The notes below the pieces were generated by a model, which was not told the DNA's origin, did not search any database, and saw only the letters and a list, made by a program, of their open reading frames with translations. Below are positions 11,451 to 21,075 of a stretch of DNA of 64,000 bases, in pieces. Location: assembly GCA_017591395.1 (NCBI GenBank), contig WEDG01008616.1, positions 1 to 64,000 on the forward strand. The letters are read 5' to 3'. Both the position numbers and the translations under genes were made by a program. The stretch comes from Schistocephalus solidus (lineage: Eukaryota; Platyhelminthes; Cestoda; Diphyllobothriidea; Diphyllobothriidae). Every line of letters starts with the position of its first letter. The first letter of the stretch is position 1.

Positions 11451-12230
11451 GCGACCGCTCAGTCTTCACAAACGAGGCCAGGTTCCTTCGTCCCTCAGTG
11501 GATAACCCGCCGACTGCAAGCATTAGCCACATACTATTCTCAGAATTTCTGATCCAAAAGGAATTAAAAGAACTAAAAGAGTCGAAATTCCCAGGACCAG
11601 ACGAGCTTCCACCCAAGCTTCTGAAAGAACTCGCCAATGAACTTTCCGCACCTTTGTCAGTGCTCTTTCAAAAGTCCTTTGACTCCGGAACACTTCCTTT
11701 CGATTGGAAGCTGGCACATATAACTCCCTTGTACAAAAGCGGTAGCCGGGCGTCAGTGACAAACTACAGGCCCATAAGCTTAACATGCATCCTTGGTAAG
11801 ATTATGGCAAAGGATCATCAAGAGCGAATTGGTGAAATTCCTAGAGACTCATAATTTGTTATCAAGCTGTCAACATGGGTTCAGAAAAGGGAAGATCATG
11901 CACAACGAATTTGCTGTATTCGATCCAGAGGTGGACCCAAGCACTTGAAGATAGACACGCGGTTCACATTGCCTTCATTGACTTTCAAAAGGCCTTCGAT
12001 ACTGTGCCGCACGAGAGACTGCTTTACAAGCTAGAAAGAATTGGAATCAGAGGTAACCTCCTCAAGTGGATCGAAAACTTCCTCGTGGGTCGGCGCCAGG
12101 TTGTGTGCATCGGCCAAGAGAGGTCAAGGTCTGCTGCGGTCGAGTGGGGTTCCTCAGGGTTCAGTACTAGGGCCAATACTGTTTTTAATATACGTGAACG
12201 ATTGTGTCAGGAATCTCGACTGTGAAGCAG

Positions 12231-12775
12231 CAATGTTTGCCGACGACATTAAAATCTGGAATGTAATCCAGAGCCCTGCTGACGAAGATAAACTGCAGAT
12301 CAACCTAACTCGGTTGGAGGAGTGGTCGAATCATTGGCTTTTGCGGTTCAACGTCGATAAGTGTACAATACTTCGCTTAGGCAACCCGTCTGGATCTGCC
12401 GAAAGTAGAAGTTACTTTCTCAACGGTGAAGCCTTAAAAGACGTGGAAACCCAAAGGACCTTGGTGTGCTGATGACCACCACCTTAAAACCATCGTCTCA
12501 CTGCTCGAAAGTGGCGAAGAGGGCAATTTCGGTGTTGCATGCCATCAGACGAGCCTTTTTGGATTTCGATGAAGATCTTTTTGCTAAGACCTTTGGAACA
12601 TTCATTAGGCCACATTTGGAATATGCTATGCACGCCTGGAAACCCTGGACAGTTCAAGATCAGAACTGCCTCGAAAGAGTCCAGAGAAAAGCCACCAAAA
12701 TGGTTAGAAGTCAAAGCTCCTTGCCATATCCCACCCGCCTAATGAATCTTAATCTGTTCCCTTTGAGTTATAGGC
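12231..12775 (+). pseudogene. LINE B: RT motif C and C-terminal region
   Basis: This is the best preserved part of B. It opens with AAMFADDIKIWNV, keeping both catalytic Asp residues of motif C, then a long alpha-rich stretch (LTRLEEWSNHWLLRFNVDKC) and the FIRPHLEYAMHAWKPW and ERVQRKATKMVRSQSS segments typical of CR1-like LINEs. One frame change lies near 12466 (compare 26730, where the same frame stays open). It is nearly identical to 26503-27045, so B was active relatively recently compared with K or H. Confidence 0.8.
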
Positions 12776-12778
12776 AAA

Positions 12779-14028
12779 TAATAATAATAATAGTTGTATT
12801 TAATACCGGTTTACAGGCATTGTCAGGTGAAATATTCAGTGGGTAGAGGCTGGCAGTGAAAAACTCCTGAATATATATCATTATATGTGTTTTTCCCTAT
12901 TTTCATGTTATTCAGGAGAAAAAAACTGCCGCCTGTAAGGATGATAGCAATTCAGATCAGGGAAGGGCTAACACAATTGCAGTCTGTATGCAGTCTCTCT
13001 GTCTTTGCTAGGAACCGGGATTCTGCCTCAGGCAAGAAAGCATCCGTGTACGGTCGCTCACTGTCTGCCGAAGAAGTCAACGGGTGCAGGCTGCAGAGAC
13101 GGTGCCGTATCCCTCAAAGGTAACACCTGGGATCGAGTTCAGATTCCGCGCACTCCGTCGAACAGGAAAAACAGATTCTACCGTGTCGGCGCCCAGAATT
13201 CTTGGAAACTGTTCTGAATGCAAAAACTAGTAATGGTAATCTTAAACAAAGAATAACTCCGTTGGACTTTTTATATTATGGGGAAGTTTATTCCACATGG
13301 CCATGGCGTTTATCGAAAAGAACCGTCGATACTTAACTGTGCGAGCTAATGGAAGAAATAAAAAGACATTGCGATGACTGCTGCGCCGAGGATGGTCAAG
13401 CTGCCTCACAGTGATAAGGGGATTAAATGTACGATTATTCAAAAGCTTAAAAAGCAAAAATAGTCCCTTCTGCACCTCGGCGAAACCATAAGGGATCAAT
13501 GTTAAGGCACACAGCGTTCTTGATACGACAGATTACGGTGACCCAACGATAAAATTCTTTTCGTGAAGAAGTGTTGGACCGATTCTATTTTTTCCGTTTC
13601 CGCTAGCGCAGAAGGCTAAATAGAAACGAGCAGTATTCCAGGCCAGGTCTAACGTACATTGTATAAAGGCGAAGTCTAATATCAATAGTTTTAAAATTTC
13701 GGAGGATAAACCCCGGCAGTTCTGCGTGCTTTGGAGACAATCAGGGCGCAATGCTCTGAAAGATTGAGACCGTTGGAATATGATATGCCCAGGTCCTTAA
13801 CAACGCCAGGTACATTTATATCGTGGCCATCTATGCTAAGATGAGGCTGATGGTTGTCACCGACAACCATAACGGAACATTTTGTGCCGAGAGGGAAAGG
13901 CGCCATGTGCAGCACCACTGGGCAAACGCCTCGAGATCATTTTTTAATAGATCAATCGCGGTGTCGCGATCTGCCGGCTTGTATCGATAGGCAACTTTTA
14001 AATCGTCGGCATACATAAAGGGCCTACG
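12779..14028 (-). mobile_element. LINE family A, 5'-truncated, nested in B
   Basis: On the minus strand the element starts inside RT at GRPFMYADDLKVAYRYK (about 14020-13970), continues through the WHLSLS-like region (decayed), the ARRTAG segment and the C-terminal FLFLPLARTVKYRRFFSINAMAMWNKLP (13370-13290), then the 3' UTR. The UTR contains the ENE-like stem (12851-12931), a terminal hairpin (12802-12821) and a TATTATTATT tail directly abutting the B sequence at 12778. Same family as 16173-20885 and 24643-28140. Confidence 0.85.
12851..12931 (-). promoter_or_regulatory. ENE-like stem with U-rich internal loop in A 3' UTR
   Basis: In element sense the order is GGCAGU, a run of six U, CUCCUGAAU, a loop, AUUCAGGAG, then UUUUUC and ACUGCC. 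The two helices (6 and 9 pairs) flank a symmetric U-rich internal loop. This is the arrangement of ENE elements, in which the U-rich loop clamps an A-rich tract as a triple helix. Homologous structures occur at 16233-16298, 34925-35010, 14827-14912 and 28658-28704. The function is inferred only. Confidence 0.5.
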
Positions 14029-14418
14029 TGGTGATCTCCTGCAGACATTCCGCATTGTGAAGGGATTGGATTGTTGCCTGGAATTCTCGGACTTCTTTGA
14101 ATTTGCAACCACGACCCATCTCCGACGTCACCCATTGAAACTGCGTGTCCAGCAGGCGAGACTGGATGTGCGCAAGTTCTCCTTCTCTGTCAGAGTGGTT
14201 AAACCATGAAATGCCCTCCCTGAAGACGTTGTGATGTCACCATCGCTGGAAAGCTTTAAAAGGAACCTTGACAGTTTTATGTTCCGCAACGAGCCTGAGC
14301 GATGAGGAATTTATCTTAACCCTCGAGAGTCGCGCACCACTTGTCAACTTTTATGACCGCCTTTTGTACCTTGGCAACCCACACGGTTTCTCTGTATACC
14401 GCACTTAATTTTACGTTA

Positions 14419-14489
14419 CAAATAGGGTACTCAAAGGCCCATGCCTATTTCCCTCAATAAATTGAATTGAATTGAATTGAATTGAATAG
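14419..14489 (+). promoter_or_regulatory. LINE B 3'-terminal motif and (ATTGA)n tail
   Basis: ACAAATAGGG, then TACTCAAAGGC, loop CCAT, GCCTATTTCCC and TCAATAAA, then about six ATTGA units. Also at 27252-27309. AGGC pairs with GCCT and AAAT with ATTT. Matching motifs close D (21013-21052, 41240-41281), F (7760-7800, 39571-39618, 28530-28577) and K (22891-22930, 21466-21510). Confidence 0.7.
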
Positions 14490-14655
14490 TTTGCCACCCC
14501 GAGAAGCACACACTGAAGGATCTTGGAATTTGGATGAAAGACAACCTGAAGCCTTCTACGCAATGTTGCAAGGCAGCTAAATCCGTTAATTTAATGCTGT
14601 ACGCTATCAAGGAGGTATTTAAAGTTTTCGATGCAGACTGCTTTTTTAGTATTGG
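14490..14655 (+). pseudogene. LINE D host copy, short C-terminal block 2
   Basis: The reading FATPRSTH-TLKDLGIWMKDNLKPSTQCCKAAKSV...YAIK.VFKVFDADCF matches the D copy at 42040-41850. It starts just after the B tail at 14489 and stops at the reverse C element. It proves the continuity of the D host element across the B insertion. Confidence 0.85.
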
Positions 14656-15732
14656 GTACGTTTTTCGAATTAAGAATTTATATTTGGTTAGCACCGGCAA
14701 GGCACTGTCTAAGCAAACATTAGTAACGAAGTAAAGTTATGACAATGCGTGCAGATAAAATTTACAAATATATAACTTGTCAACAGTTAGCGATGTTTTA
14801 AAATTAATGGTGAACTAGAAAAATAGGCAGTGAAAAAAAACCCCTACCATAAAAATGTAGGCAGAGTTCAATAAGCCTTCATTTTTTAATTGAAGGTAGG
14901 AGAAATAACTACTTAGGAAAAAATGGTCAAGTGATAGATTAGGGTAATACGGTAGTAGCATTTCAGAATGAGATAATGAAACTTCGAGGTGATTTGTTCT
15001 TGATAACTTAGGCGTATGAAATAAAATCTCATGAAAATGCGTCAATGAACTTAAGTCCTCAGCATCTTAGGATCCAGAATTGAATTCTGATGATGGTTAG
15101 TATCCAAAAAAACGATAGCAATTTAGACTGTGGACCACCGAATGTGTACGTCCGAATGACGTCATCGTTTGGATGACTGGTGATATAAAGAGACATCATA
15201 GTTCATGGGCGACCCAAAGTAGCGAAAATATAGTTTCAAGAGGGTCACTTAAATTCCCGATGGTCCTTTCTCCGAGTCACGGGGAAAGCTACTGGGAAAA
15301 GATGAGGAAAATAAAAGGTTTATAGAATCAGTGTTAAGATAAATGTGCAGTCTTCGCTTGAATGCAGATAGACTAGTTAACGACCTAATTTCAATTGGCA
15401 AGTTATTCCAAAGAAAACTATACCTAGAAGCAAAGAAGAGAAAGCGTTTACACGTGGAGGATGCAGGGGGAGGTATAATTTGTGCAGAATTTCATAGGTT
15501 ATAAGGAAGACTAACGGGGGTAATGACAGAAAGCTTGGGGATAGTTTAACTTTTATTTAGTCGGAAAAGGAGACAAAAGCCTGCTTCAAGTCTCCTGACC
15601 CAAAGAAATTTTAGCTTCATTAGCTGGCATCTTGTTGAGTAGGAAGTAGTTGAAAGAGTCGGAAATATGAGTTTTTTGTGAAATGTCTTTTGACATTTTT
15701 AATTTTTGAACGGCTAGATTCGTTCATTCATT
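14656..15732 (-). mobile_element. LINE family C, 5'-truncated 3' end, inserted into D
   Basis: This is the reverse complement of the last 1.05 kb of the long C element (34110-35184): C-terminal coding remnants, the GATGATGGTTAGTATCC word (15091), the 3' UTR ENE-like stem (14827-14912) and the AAGAATTTATATTTGGTT tail side at 14664-14690. The flanks GGTACGTTT and GCAAGGCCGCATCTTGAAT are adjacent in intact D copies, so the insertion site is clear. Confidence 0.85.
14827..14912 (-). promoter_or_regulatory. ENE-like stem, C family copy 2
   Basis: In element sense: GUAGU, a U-rich strand (UAUUU), CUCCUACC, a 46-base loop, GGUAGGGG, eight U, C, ACUGC. Against the other C copy (34925-35010) two outer pairs changed while pairing was kept (C-G to U-G, and G-U to A-U). 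The 5' U-strand has one A, so this copy may be decayed. Confidence 0.45.
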
Positions 15733-16172
15733 CGTTCGTTGCAAGGCCGCATCTTGAATATGCGATCCAAGCCTGGCGACCGCGGACCCAACAGGACAAC
15801 AACATGCTCAAAAGGGTGCAGCGGCGAGCCACAAAAATCGTAAGAGGTCAAGGTGAACTGTCATATGAGATTCGTCTTAATATCCTAAAGCTCTATCCTC
15901 TGAGTTATAGGCAGTTGCGTGGAGACTTGATACAAACCTTTTGTATCGTGCGTGGCATGGATTGCTCCTCCTATGTTATGATTTTTCCAACTTGCCACTA
16001 CGAATAATCTCCAAGGTCATCCATTCAAACTAAATGTGCCCCAAATAATATTGGATGTAAGGAAGTATTTTGTCACCAACCGTGTCATGTAACCGTGGAA
16101 TAACCTACCTGAGGCGATTTTTATGTTCCAGTCTGTTAAACCATTCAAAAATCGGCTTGAAATACATATTTT
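15733..16172 (+). pseudogene. LINE D host copy, C-terminal block 3
   Basis: It reads RPHLEYAIQAWRPRTQQDNN, VQRRATKIVRGQGELSYE, LYPLSYRQLRGDLIQTFCIVRGMDC and, after a frameshift near 15985, NLQGHPFKL, RKYFVTNRV and a short 3' segment FKNRLEIH. Compare the D copy at 41825-41400. It ends at 16172 where the A element tail begins. Confidence 0.85.
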
Positions 16173-16186
16173 ATTTTATTTATTTA

Positions 16187-16204
16187 TTGCCAGTTTACGG
16201 GCAA
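16187..16204 (-). promoter_or_regulatory. Terminal hairpin of LINE A 3' end
   Basis: In element sense UUGCC, an 8-base loop with GUAAAC, then GGCAA. In the copies at 12802-12821 and 24669-24688 the stem is AUGCC/GGUAU around the same loop: one pair flipped U-A to A-U and another went to G-U, so pairing is kept. It sits directly before the tail, where LINE reverse transcriptases are known to bind in the eel UnaL2 and related systems. Confidence 0.55.
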
Positions 16205-16232
16205 GTTCAAAAAATATATACAGCAGAGGGTC

Positions 16233-16298
16233 AAGCTGATGGTGAAAACAACTCCTGATAGTTGTTTCAGGTGTTTTCAGGAGAAAAAACTGCAGCTT
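16233..16298 (-). promoter_or_regulatory. ENE-like stem in the near-full-length LINE A
   Basis: Outer helix AAGCUG/CAGCUU (16293-16298 with 16233-16238), U-rich strands UUUUUU and UUGUUUUC, inner helix CUCCUGA/UCAGGAG (16277-16283 with 16252-16258). The outer helix uses different bases from the other A copy, but the design is kept. Confidence 0.5.
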
Positions 16299-16616
16299 AT
16301 TGAGAAATTAAAGTTCTGGAGAGGGACGCGTTAACACAGGTGCCCGGTGAAGAGCTTCTCCATTCAGTGTTACGGATCCGGTATTCTGCACCAGCAGGTA
16401 TGTCGGCAAGCGGCTATTCACTGTCGACTGAGAAAAAAACAGATTGAGGTCTGCAGAGCCAGCAATATTGCCCTCAGCATGAAGTCTGGCACAGGATTCA
16501 GAGTCCGTGAACGCCATCAGAGCCGAAGATAGCTTCAACAGAGACAGCACCCAAAATTTTTGGAAGTTTTCCTGAATTTAGAAACTAGTGACAGTTCGCG
16601 TAAACAAGGGATAACT

Positions 16617-16844
16617 TTACTGAATTTTGATACTTCTTGGTAGCTTATTCCAGATTGCTATAGCGTTTACCGAAAAAAACTGACGGTATTTAACGGTGCG
16701 TGCCAAAGGAAGAAATAAGAATACATCTCTATGATTAGTGCGCCGACAGTGGTCGAGCTGCCTCAGGGATGTAAGGGGGTTAAAGGTAAAACCGTTTAAA
16801 AGTTTAAACAGTAAAATAGTCCCTTCTGTAATCTGCGAAGCCAC
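16617..16844 (-). pseudogene. LINE A: C-terminal segment after RT
   Basis: 75 residues ending ..FLFLPLARTVKYRQFFSVNAIAIWNKLPRSIK. The motif of aromatic and basic residues followed by W.KLP is the usual end of CR1-like ORF2 proteins. A frameshift between 16892 and 16844 separates it from the RT reading frame. Role in the family is unclear (probably RNA or target binding). Confidence 0.75.
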
Positions 16845-16891
16845 AGCGGGTCAAGGCTTGTAAGCTCACAGCGTTGGTGGTAGGACAGATT

Positions 16892-18061
16892 TCACTGATC
16901 TGAATAGAAAACTCTTTTTTTAAAGAAGTGCTGGACTGATTCTATCTTCTTTTGTTCACTAGCGTGCATAAGGCTAAACAGAAACGAGCAGTATTCCAAA
17001 CTAGGCCTGACATACATTTTATAGAGGCTGATTCTAATGTTGACGGTTTTAAAATTTCTGAGAATAAACCCAGTAGTTTGGCGTGCTTTCGAGACAATCA
17101 GGGTGCAGTGCTCTGACAGATTAAGACTACTAGAATATGATATGCCCAGATCCTTTATAACTCCGGGCACATTTAGATCGTGACCGTCTATGCATAGGTG
17201 GGACTGATGGTTGTCACCAATAACGATAACGGAGCACTTTTGCCAAGAAAGTGAGAGGTGCCATGTGCGACACCACTGAGTGAAGGCCTGAAGATCCTTT
17301 TTATAGAGCTCAAGCACGATGTTGCGATCAACTGGTTTATATCGATAGGCAACTTTTAAATCGTCAGCGTACATAAAGGGCCTACCATACTGAAAACAAT
17401 CAGGAAAATCGTTGACAAAGAGGCAAAATAGAAGCGGGCCGAGCACGCTGCCCTGAATAACTCCGCTCCTCACATGCGTGGGGTTGTAGATAACATCAGA
17501 AATTTTAACCCGTTGTGCGCGAGCATTCAAATAGGAAAATATTAAGTTCAGAAGCTTGTTAACTATGCCGAAGGAGGCAAGTTTCAGTAGAAGGAGATCA
17601 TGGTCAACACGATCAAAAGCCTTAGTGAAATCGTAGTAATCGGTGTAAATTGCAAAACCACTGTCTCTAGATTGTAGCACATGATCAAAGAAAGAGAGCT
17701 GGCAAGTGTCACAAGACCTTTTTTCGAGAAAACCATGCTGAGCCGCATTAAGTAGGTTATTCTCTCTTAGGTGACGCATCATCTTGTCTTTGATCAAGGT
17801 CTCGAAGATCTTCGAGACTGTTGGTAGTGTATTTATTGGCCTAAAGTCGTTAAATGACGTAGGTCGGCCGTGTTTGGGAATAGGCAGTATGTGCGATTCC
17901 TTCCATAAAATAGGGAAATTTTCACTTTCAAGAGCAAGATTAAATATCTTATACAGAAGGGATGGAAATATTTCGTTTGCATCCGCCTTTAGAACGCTGA
18001 CCGGGTCGCCATCTGGTCCTGGACTGTAAGATTGACGAAAACGCCGAATGGCTACGGTCAC
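16892..18061 (-). pseudogene. LINE A: reverse transcriptase, 389 codons open
   Basis: The longest intact reading frame in the window. From the N-terminus it has SPGPDGDPVSVLK (about residues 11-24), ILPIPKHGRPTSFNDFRPI, AAQHGFLEKRSCDTCQLSF, motif A YYDFTKAFDRVDHDLLLLKL (about 145-165), motif B GVIQGSVLGPLLFCLFVNDF, motif C FMYADDLKVAYRYK (about 229) with both catalytic Asp, then the thumb region to KKIESVQHFF. The enzyme would copy element RNA onto nicked target DNA. All key RT residues look intact. Only the upstream and downstream frames are broken. Confidence 0.9.
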
Positions 18062-18699
18062 GTCCCAGAGGGTAAATGTTATGGTTTCGAGGACGTTACC
18101 GGTCCAAACCTAAATGTTAGGAAAGGGGGTGACAGTATGTTCACTAAACGTTCTAGACAAGAAAGTATTTAAGCTATCAGCAGTCAACTTAGCGTCAGCT
18201 ATTGGGTTTCTAAGGCATCTCGAAACACGGGGTGCTGCGTTTTTCTCTGCGCTTTTACTGTGCGTGAAAAGAGCTTCGCAACATTTAACGAAGGGTTTTC
18301 GGCGAAGTTAACCTCATCGGCTTGTCGTTTTTCGTCAGACAGCCTCTTAGCCTCTTCAAAGATTTGTTGGATCAAGGGCAGGACGGAGGTGTCGTTTTGT
18401 AGATAAAAACGACGAGAGAGTCTACGCAATCTACGGCGGAATGATAAAGGAGGTAGACCTAATCCTTGACATTAATTATTTTCTTACGGGGAACAAAACG
18501 AGAAATGAGTGGACCTAGAACATTGTAAAAAGTATCAGTACAAACATTCACATCCGAACATACAAAGAAGTAAGTCCAGTCATGGGAAGTTAGTTGTGTT
18601 AGCAACTCCCTCATATTTGCTGATCTGAAATCACGAAAAAAGCTATATTTTTGGAAAACGTTTCAGCAGCCTCTAGTTCTAGTGTAGAAAGAACTATAG

Positions 18700-19449
18700 T
18701 ATGATCAGAATTCCCAAGTGGATCTAAAGGTGACACTGACAATGGCTGACAACCTCTACAAAAAATAAGATAAGTATGTTTGATCCTCGGGTTGGAAAAT
18801 CAACTACCTGGTCCCACATGCCTATATCTATGGCCTCAAGTAGGTCTTCGAACTTTGCAGGACCGGAAGTTGGAAACCAGTGAACTTCAGGGAGATTGAA
18901 GTCACCTGCAATCAAGCAGTACTTCAGATTTAGGTCAACTGTGGCATGAAATGCCTGTGAGAGACGAAGATCGTTATCCTCGCTTGCGTTTGGGGAGCGA
19001 TAGACACAACCGACGAGTAAAGAGTAGTTATCTTTTAGAACTACTCGGAGCCAACAACTCTCCTCTACCGCGGTAAATTGGCGATAGTCCAATGGAAAAA
19101 ATGTAAGTGGTTGCCTAACCTAGATACAGCTTCCTCCGCAATGGCCCTCGTGTCGATTATTCCGAATGTAAGCGTAGCCTAGAATAGAGAGTTCGGAGTC
19201 GGATACACAGGGTGTTGCCCAAGTCTCTGTAACTATAACAATGTCGGGGCGGTGGATGAAAACCAGAGTCTGGAGCAAAGGCATCTTATTAAGCAGAGAT
19301 ATGGCATTTAATACGAATAATTTAAGCGCGCACGTTTTTGGTTTCTGAGAAGGGACAGTTAGGCTGTCAGAGTGAATGCCTTCGGCCAAAGAAATGCTCT
19401 TTTCACTTGAACTATTTGTCCATTTCTTATTTGGAGATGTGCCTCGCAA
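18700..19449 (-). pseudogene. LINE A: APE-type endonuclease
   Basis: Two overlapping frames give LKLFVLNAISLLNKM, IVIVTETWATP (catalytic Glu at about 19230), NRHEGHCGGSCI, then DYRQFTAVEESCWLRVVLKDNY, LLVGCVYRSPNASE, YCLIAGDFNLPEVHW (about 18905, catalytic Asp-Asn), and beyond a shift DPLGNSDHTIV (18722-18690). The order matches APE endonucleases. A frameshift near 19110 and another near 18740 disable it. Downstream to 18062 the linker has several stops. Confidence 0.8.
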
Positions 19450-20606
19450 TTGGTCCTTCGTGTTTGCAGTTCTATTATTAACTGTCTCATTTTCATTCGC
19501 TCCTTCAGTCCGTATTCCGGTTGAAAAAAAACTTCCGAATGCAGGCTCCGTAGGGTTGCTTTTCTCTGTAGCAGGAGCTGTGCCTGTGCTTCGTTTTCCA
19601 AGACGATTTTAAGAGGTCTTGGTCGAGAATTTGATTCGAGTGCTGACAGAGCTTTCCCTATTCTATATGCCTTGAGAATGTGGATGGACTCGCCGTCCGT
19701 TAGCATCGTTTTTGCAATCAATTGAAGGAGTTCCAAGTCATGTTTAACTCGTTCTTTTGGAATAATTGAAGCTGACTCCGAGACACCTTTAATGACTACA
19801 TTTTGTTTTCAACTCAATCTAGGGCCCGTTTGTAACTCAGATTTTTCAGCTGAGTGAGTACTGGTAACCAGTTGACTTTGCCTGATAGGTCCAGATGAGC
19901 CGGGTGTTGGGCAGGCTGGATCCAAATCTCTGCACGACTTGTTCTTCTTAGACCTTTTCTTCTTTGGCTTTACAAACTCGCCAACCTCTTCAAGATCGCA
20001 TGTTGCTGCAACGTCTACCAGTGATGTAGCGATGGGCGGTAAAGCCAGATTAGTGCTGATGCTACCCGAACTAAGTACCGGTGGAGTGGCGCAAGGACTA
20101 GATGGGGCTCCATTCGGAAGTATCGAAGATTCCTCTGGTTTACCGGGTCCAGATATCGCGATATTTTTAATGCGACTTTTATGTAAGCTTGAAGAAGCTA
20201 TATATGAGTAAGAATTTTGTTTTGCGGTAGGTTTATTATGAACAGGAGCTTTTTTAGCAGTTGGGCAAGATATATATTTGTTTAAGTTATCTATTTCTTG
20301 TCTTAGATTGCTTATTTCCTGCTCCATCCCTGAGAATTTCTGCTGGAGGCTGAAACACCCCATACATGTTTCGTCTTCGTAAGCTACATTAGTTAAGCTT
20401 ACTGAGTTTTTACCCCGTTTGGCGGGAGGTGAACAAATAGCAGAATAACGATAGTTACAATTGTTTTCTGCTTGTCCATTAAATTGCTTAACAAGATCCC
20501 CTGCCAATATTGCCGAGTGGGTAGAGGTGCCGATAGACGGCCCCAAGCAACTAGGTCGTGGACCTATTTTTTGTGACAATAAACTTATGGAACTTGAGTT
20601 TTGCAT
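19359..20606 (-). pseudogene. LINE A: ORF1 protein (two frames)
   Basis: The first frame (20606-19809) has PPAKRGKNSVSLTNV, then YEDETCMGCF, then a heptad-rich coiled coil (FSGMEQEISNLRQEIDNLNK), a low-complexity middle and a basic patch PKKKRSKKNKS (possible nuclear signal). The second frame (19736-19359) carries the RNA-binding-like C-terminal part: AYRIGKALSALE, RPRPLKIVLENEAQAQLLL, then VFFQPEYGLKERMKMRQLI. LINE ORF1 proteins bind element RNA and act as chaperones. A stop and frame change near 19800 separate the halves. Confidence 0.75.
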
Positions 20607-20885
20607 GTTAGAATTGCCACAAAATTAACAGAGAGTCAGTGAGGATATTCAACAATAAGAATTTGAAAATATAAGGACTCAGCCTTTGGTTTGAGCCCCT
20701 TCCGCGATTGAGAGCAGATGCAGGGAGCACACAGCCGGCGTGAGTTTCAGAAAGCAGCAAAGATCGAGGGTCCAAGTCGCAATTTACAAACTCAGAGGAA
20801 TATAAAGACAATTCTTTAATAATTTTCCAGCACCGTTTCTTCTACACTGAGGTAGAGGTACTTGAAATTCGAAACCAATTTCAAA

Positions 20886-21075
20886 CAACGCGACACCACG
20901 AAGACTATGTGACTACTTAACCTTAACAATATCAGTGTACCATGTAAATCTACCTGCATTCACTTGACTGTTATTTCTTTAAATTGCTTCTTATTCTTGC
21001 TATTTTTAGGTAACACATAGGGATTTCAAAGGCGTAAGCCTATTTCTTCAAATACGCTGAACTGAATTCTGAAAA
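20886..21075 (+). pseudogene. LINE D host copy, 3' end block 4
   Basis: This aligns with 41404-41209 reversed: CACCACGAAGACTATGTGAC, TACTTAACCTTAACAATATC and so on to the terminal motif (21013-21052) with AGGC-GTAA-GCCT, then a CTGAACTGAATTCTGAA tail. It closes the D host element opened at 7812. Confidence 0.9.

Larger units (their letters stand above)
11451..14489 (+). mobile_element. LINE family B, 5'-truncated, inserted into D and carrying a nested A
   Basis: The B sequence starts inside the linker before RT (VFTNEARFLRPS) and reads KSGSRASVTNYRPISLTC, AFIDFQKAFDTVPHERLL (about 11970-12020), GSVLGPILFLIYVNDC, MFADDIKIW (12234), VQRKATKMV and LFPLSYRQ up to 12775. An A element (12779-14028) interrupts it. 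B resumes with GDLLQTFRIVKGL and continues through the C-terminus to its 3' end (14419-14460) and an (ATTGA)n tail. A second B copy at 26499-27309 lacks the interruption and proves the junction. Frameshifts occur near 11840, 12110 and 12470. Confidence 0.85.
16173..20885 (-). mobile_element. LINE family A, near-full-length (4.7 kb), inserted into D
   Basis: All parts are present in order on the minus strand: a short 5' UTR (20885-20607), ORF1 (20606-19359), endonuclease (19449-18700), linker, RT (18061-16892), the C-terminal segment (16844-16617), a 3' UTR with an ENE-like stem (16233-16298), a terminal hairpin (16187-16204) and an AATAAATAAATAAAATAAAA tail at 16190-16171. D sequence continues on both sides (CATACATA / ACCACGAAGACTATGTG). 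Few frameshifts, so it is one of the younger elements. Confidence 0.9.
7812..21075 (+). mobile_element. LINE family D host copy, split by three insertions (composite)
   Basis: Four separated blocks read as one D element: 7812-11450 (5' UTR, ORF1, endonuclease and most of RT), 14490-14655, 15733-16172 (C-terminal region) and 20886-21075 (3' end). Aligned to the other D copy (45975 to 41209) the blocks are collinear and nearly gap-free. The gaps hold a B element (11451-14489), a reverse C element (14656-15732) and a reverse A element (16173-20885). The blocks sum to about 4.4 kb against 4.8 kb in the other copy. The ORFs are broken by many stops. Confidence 0.85.
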
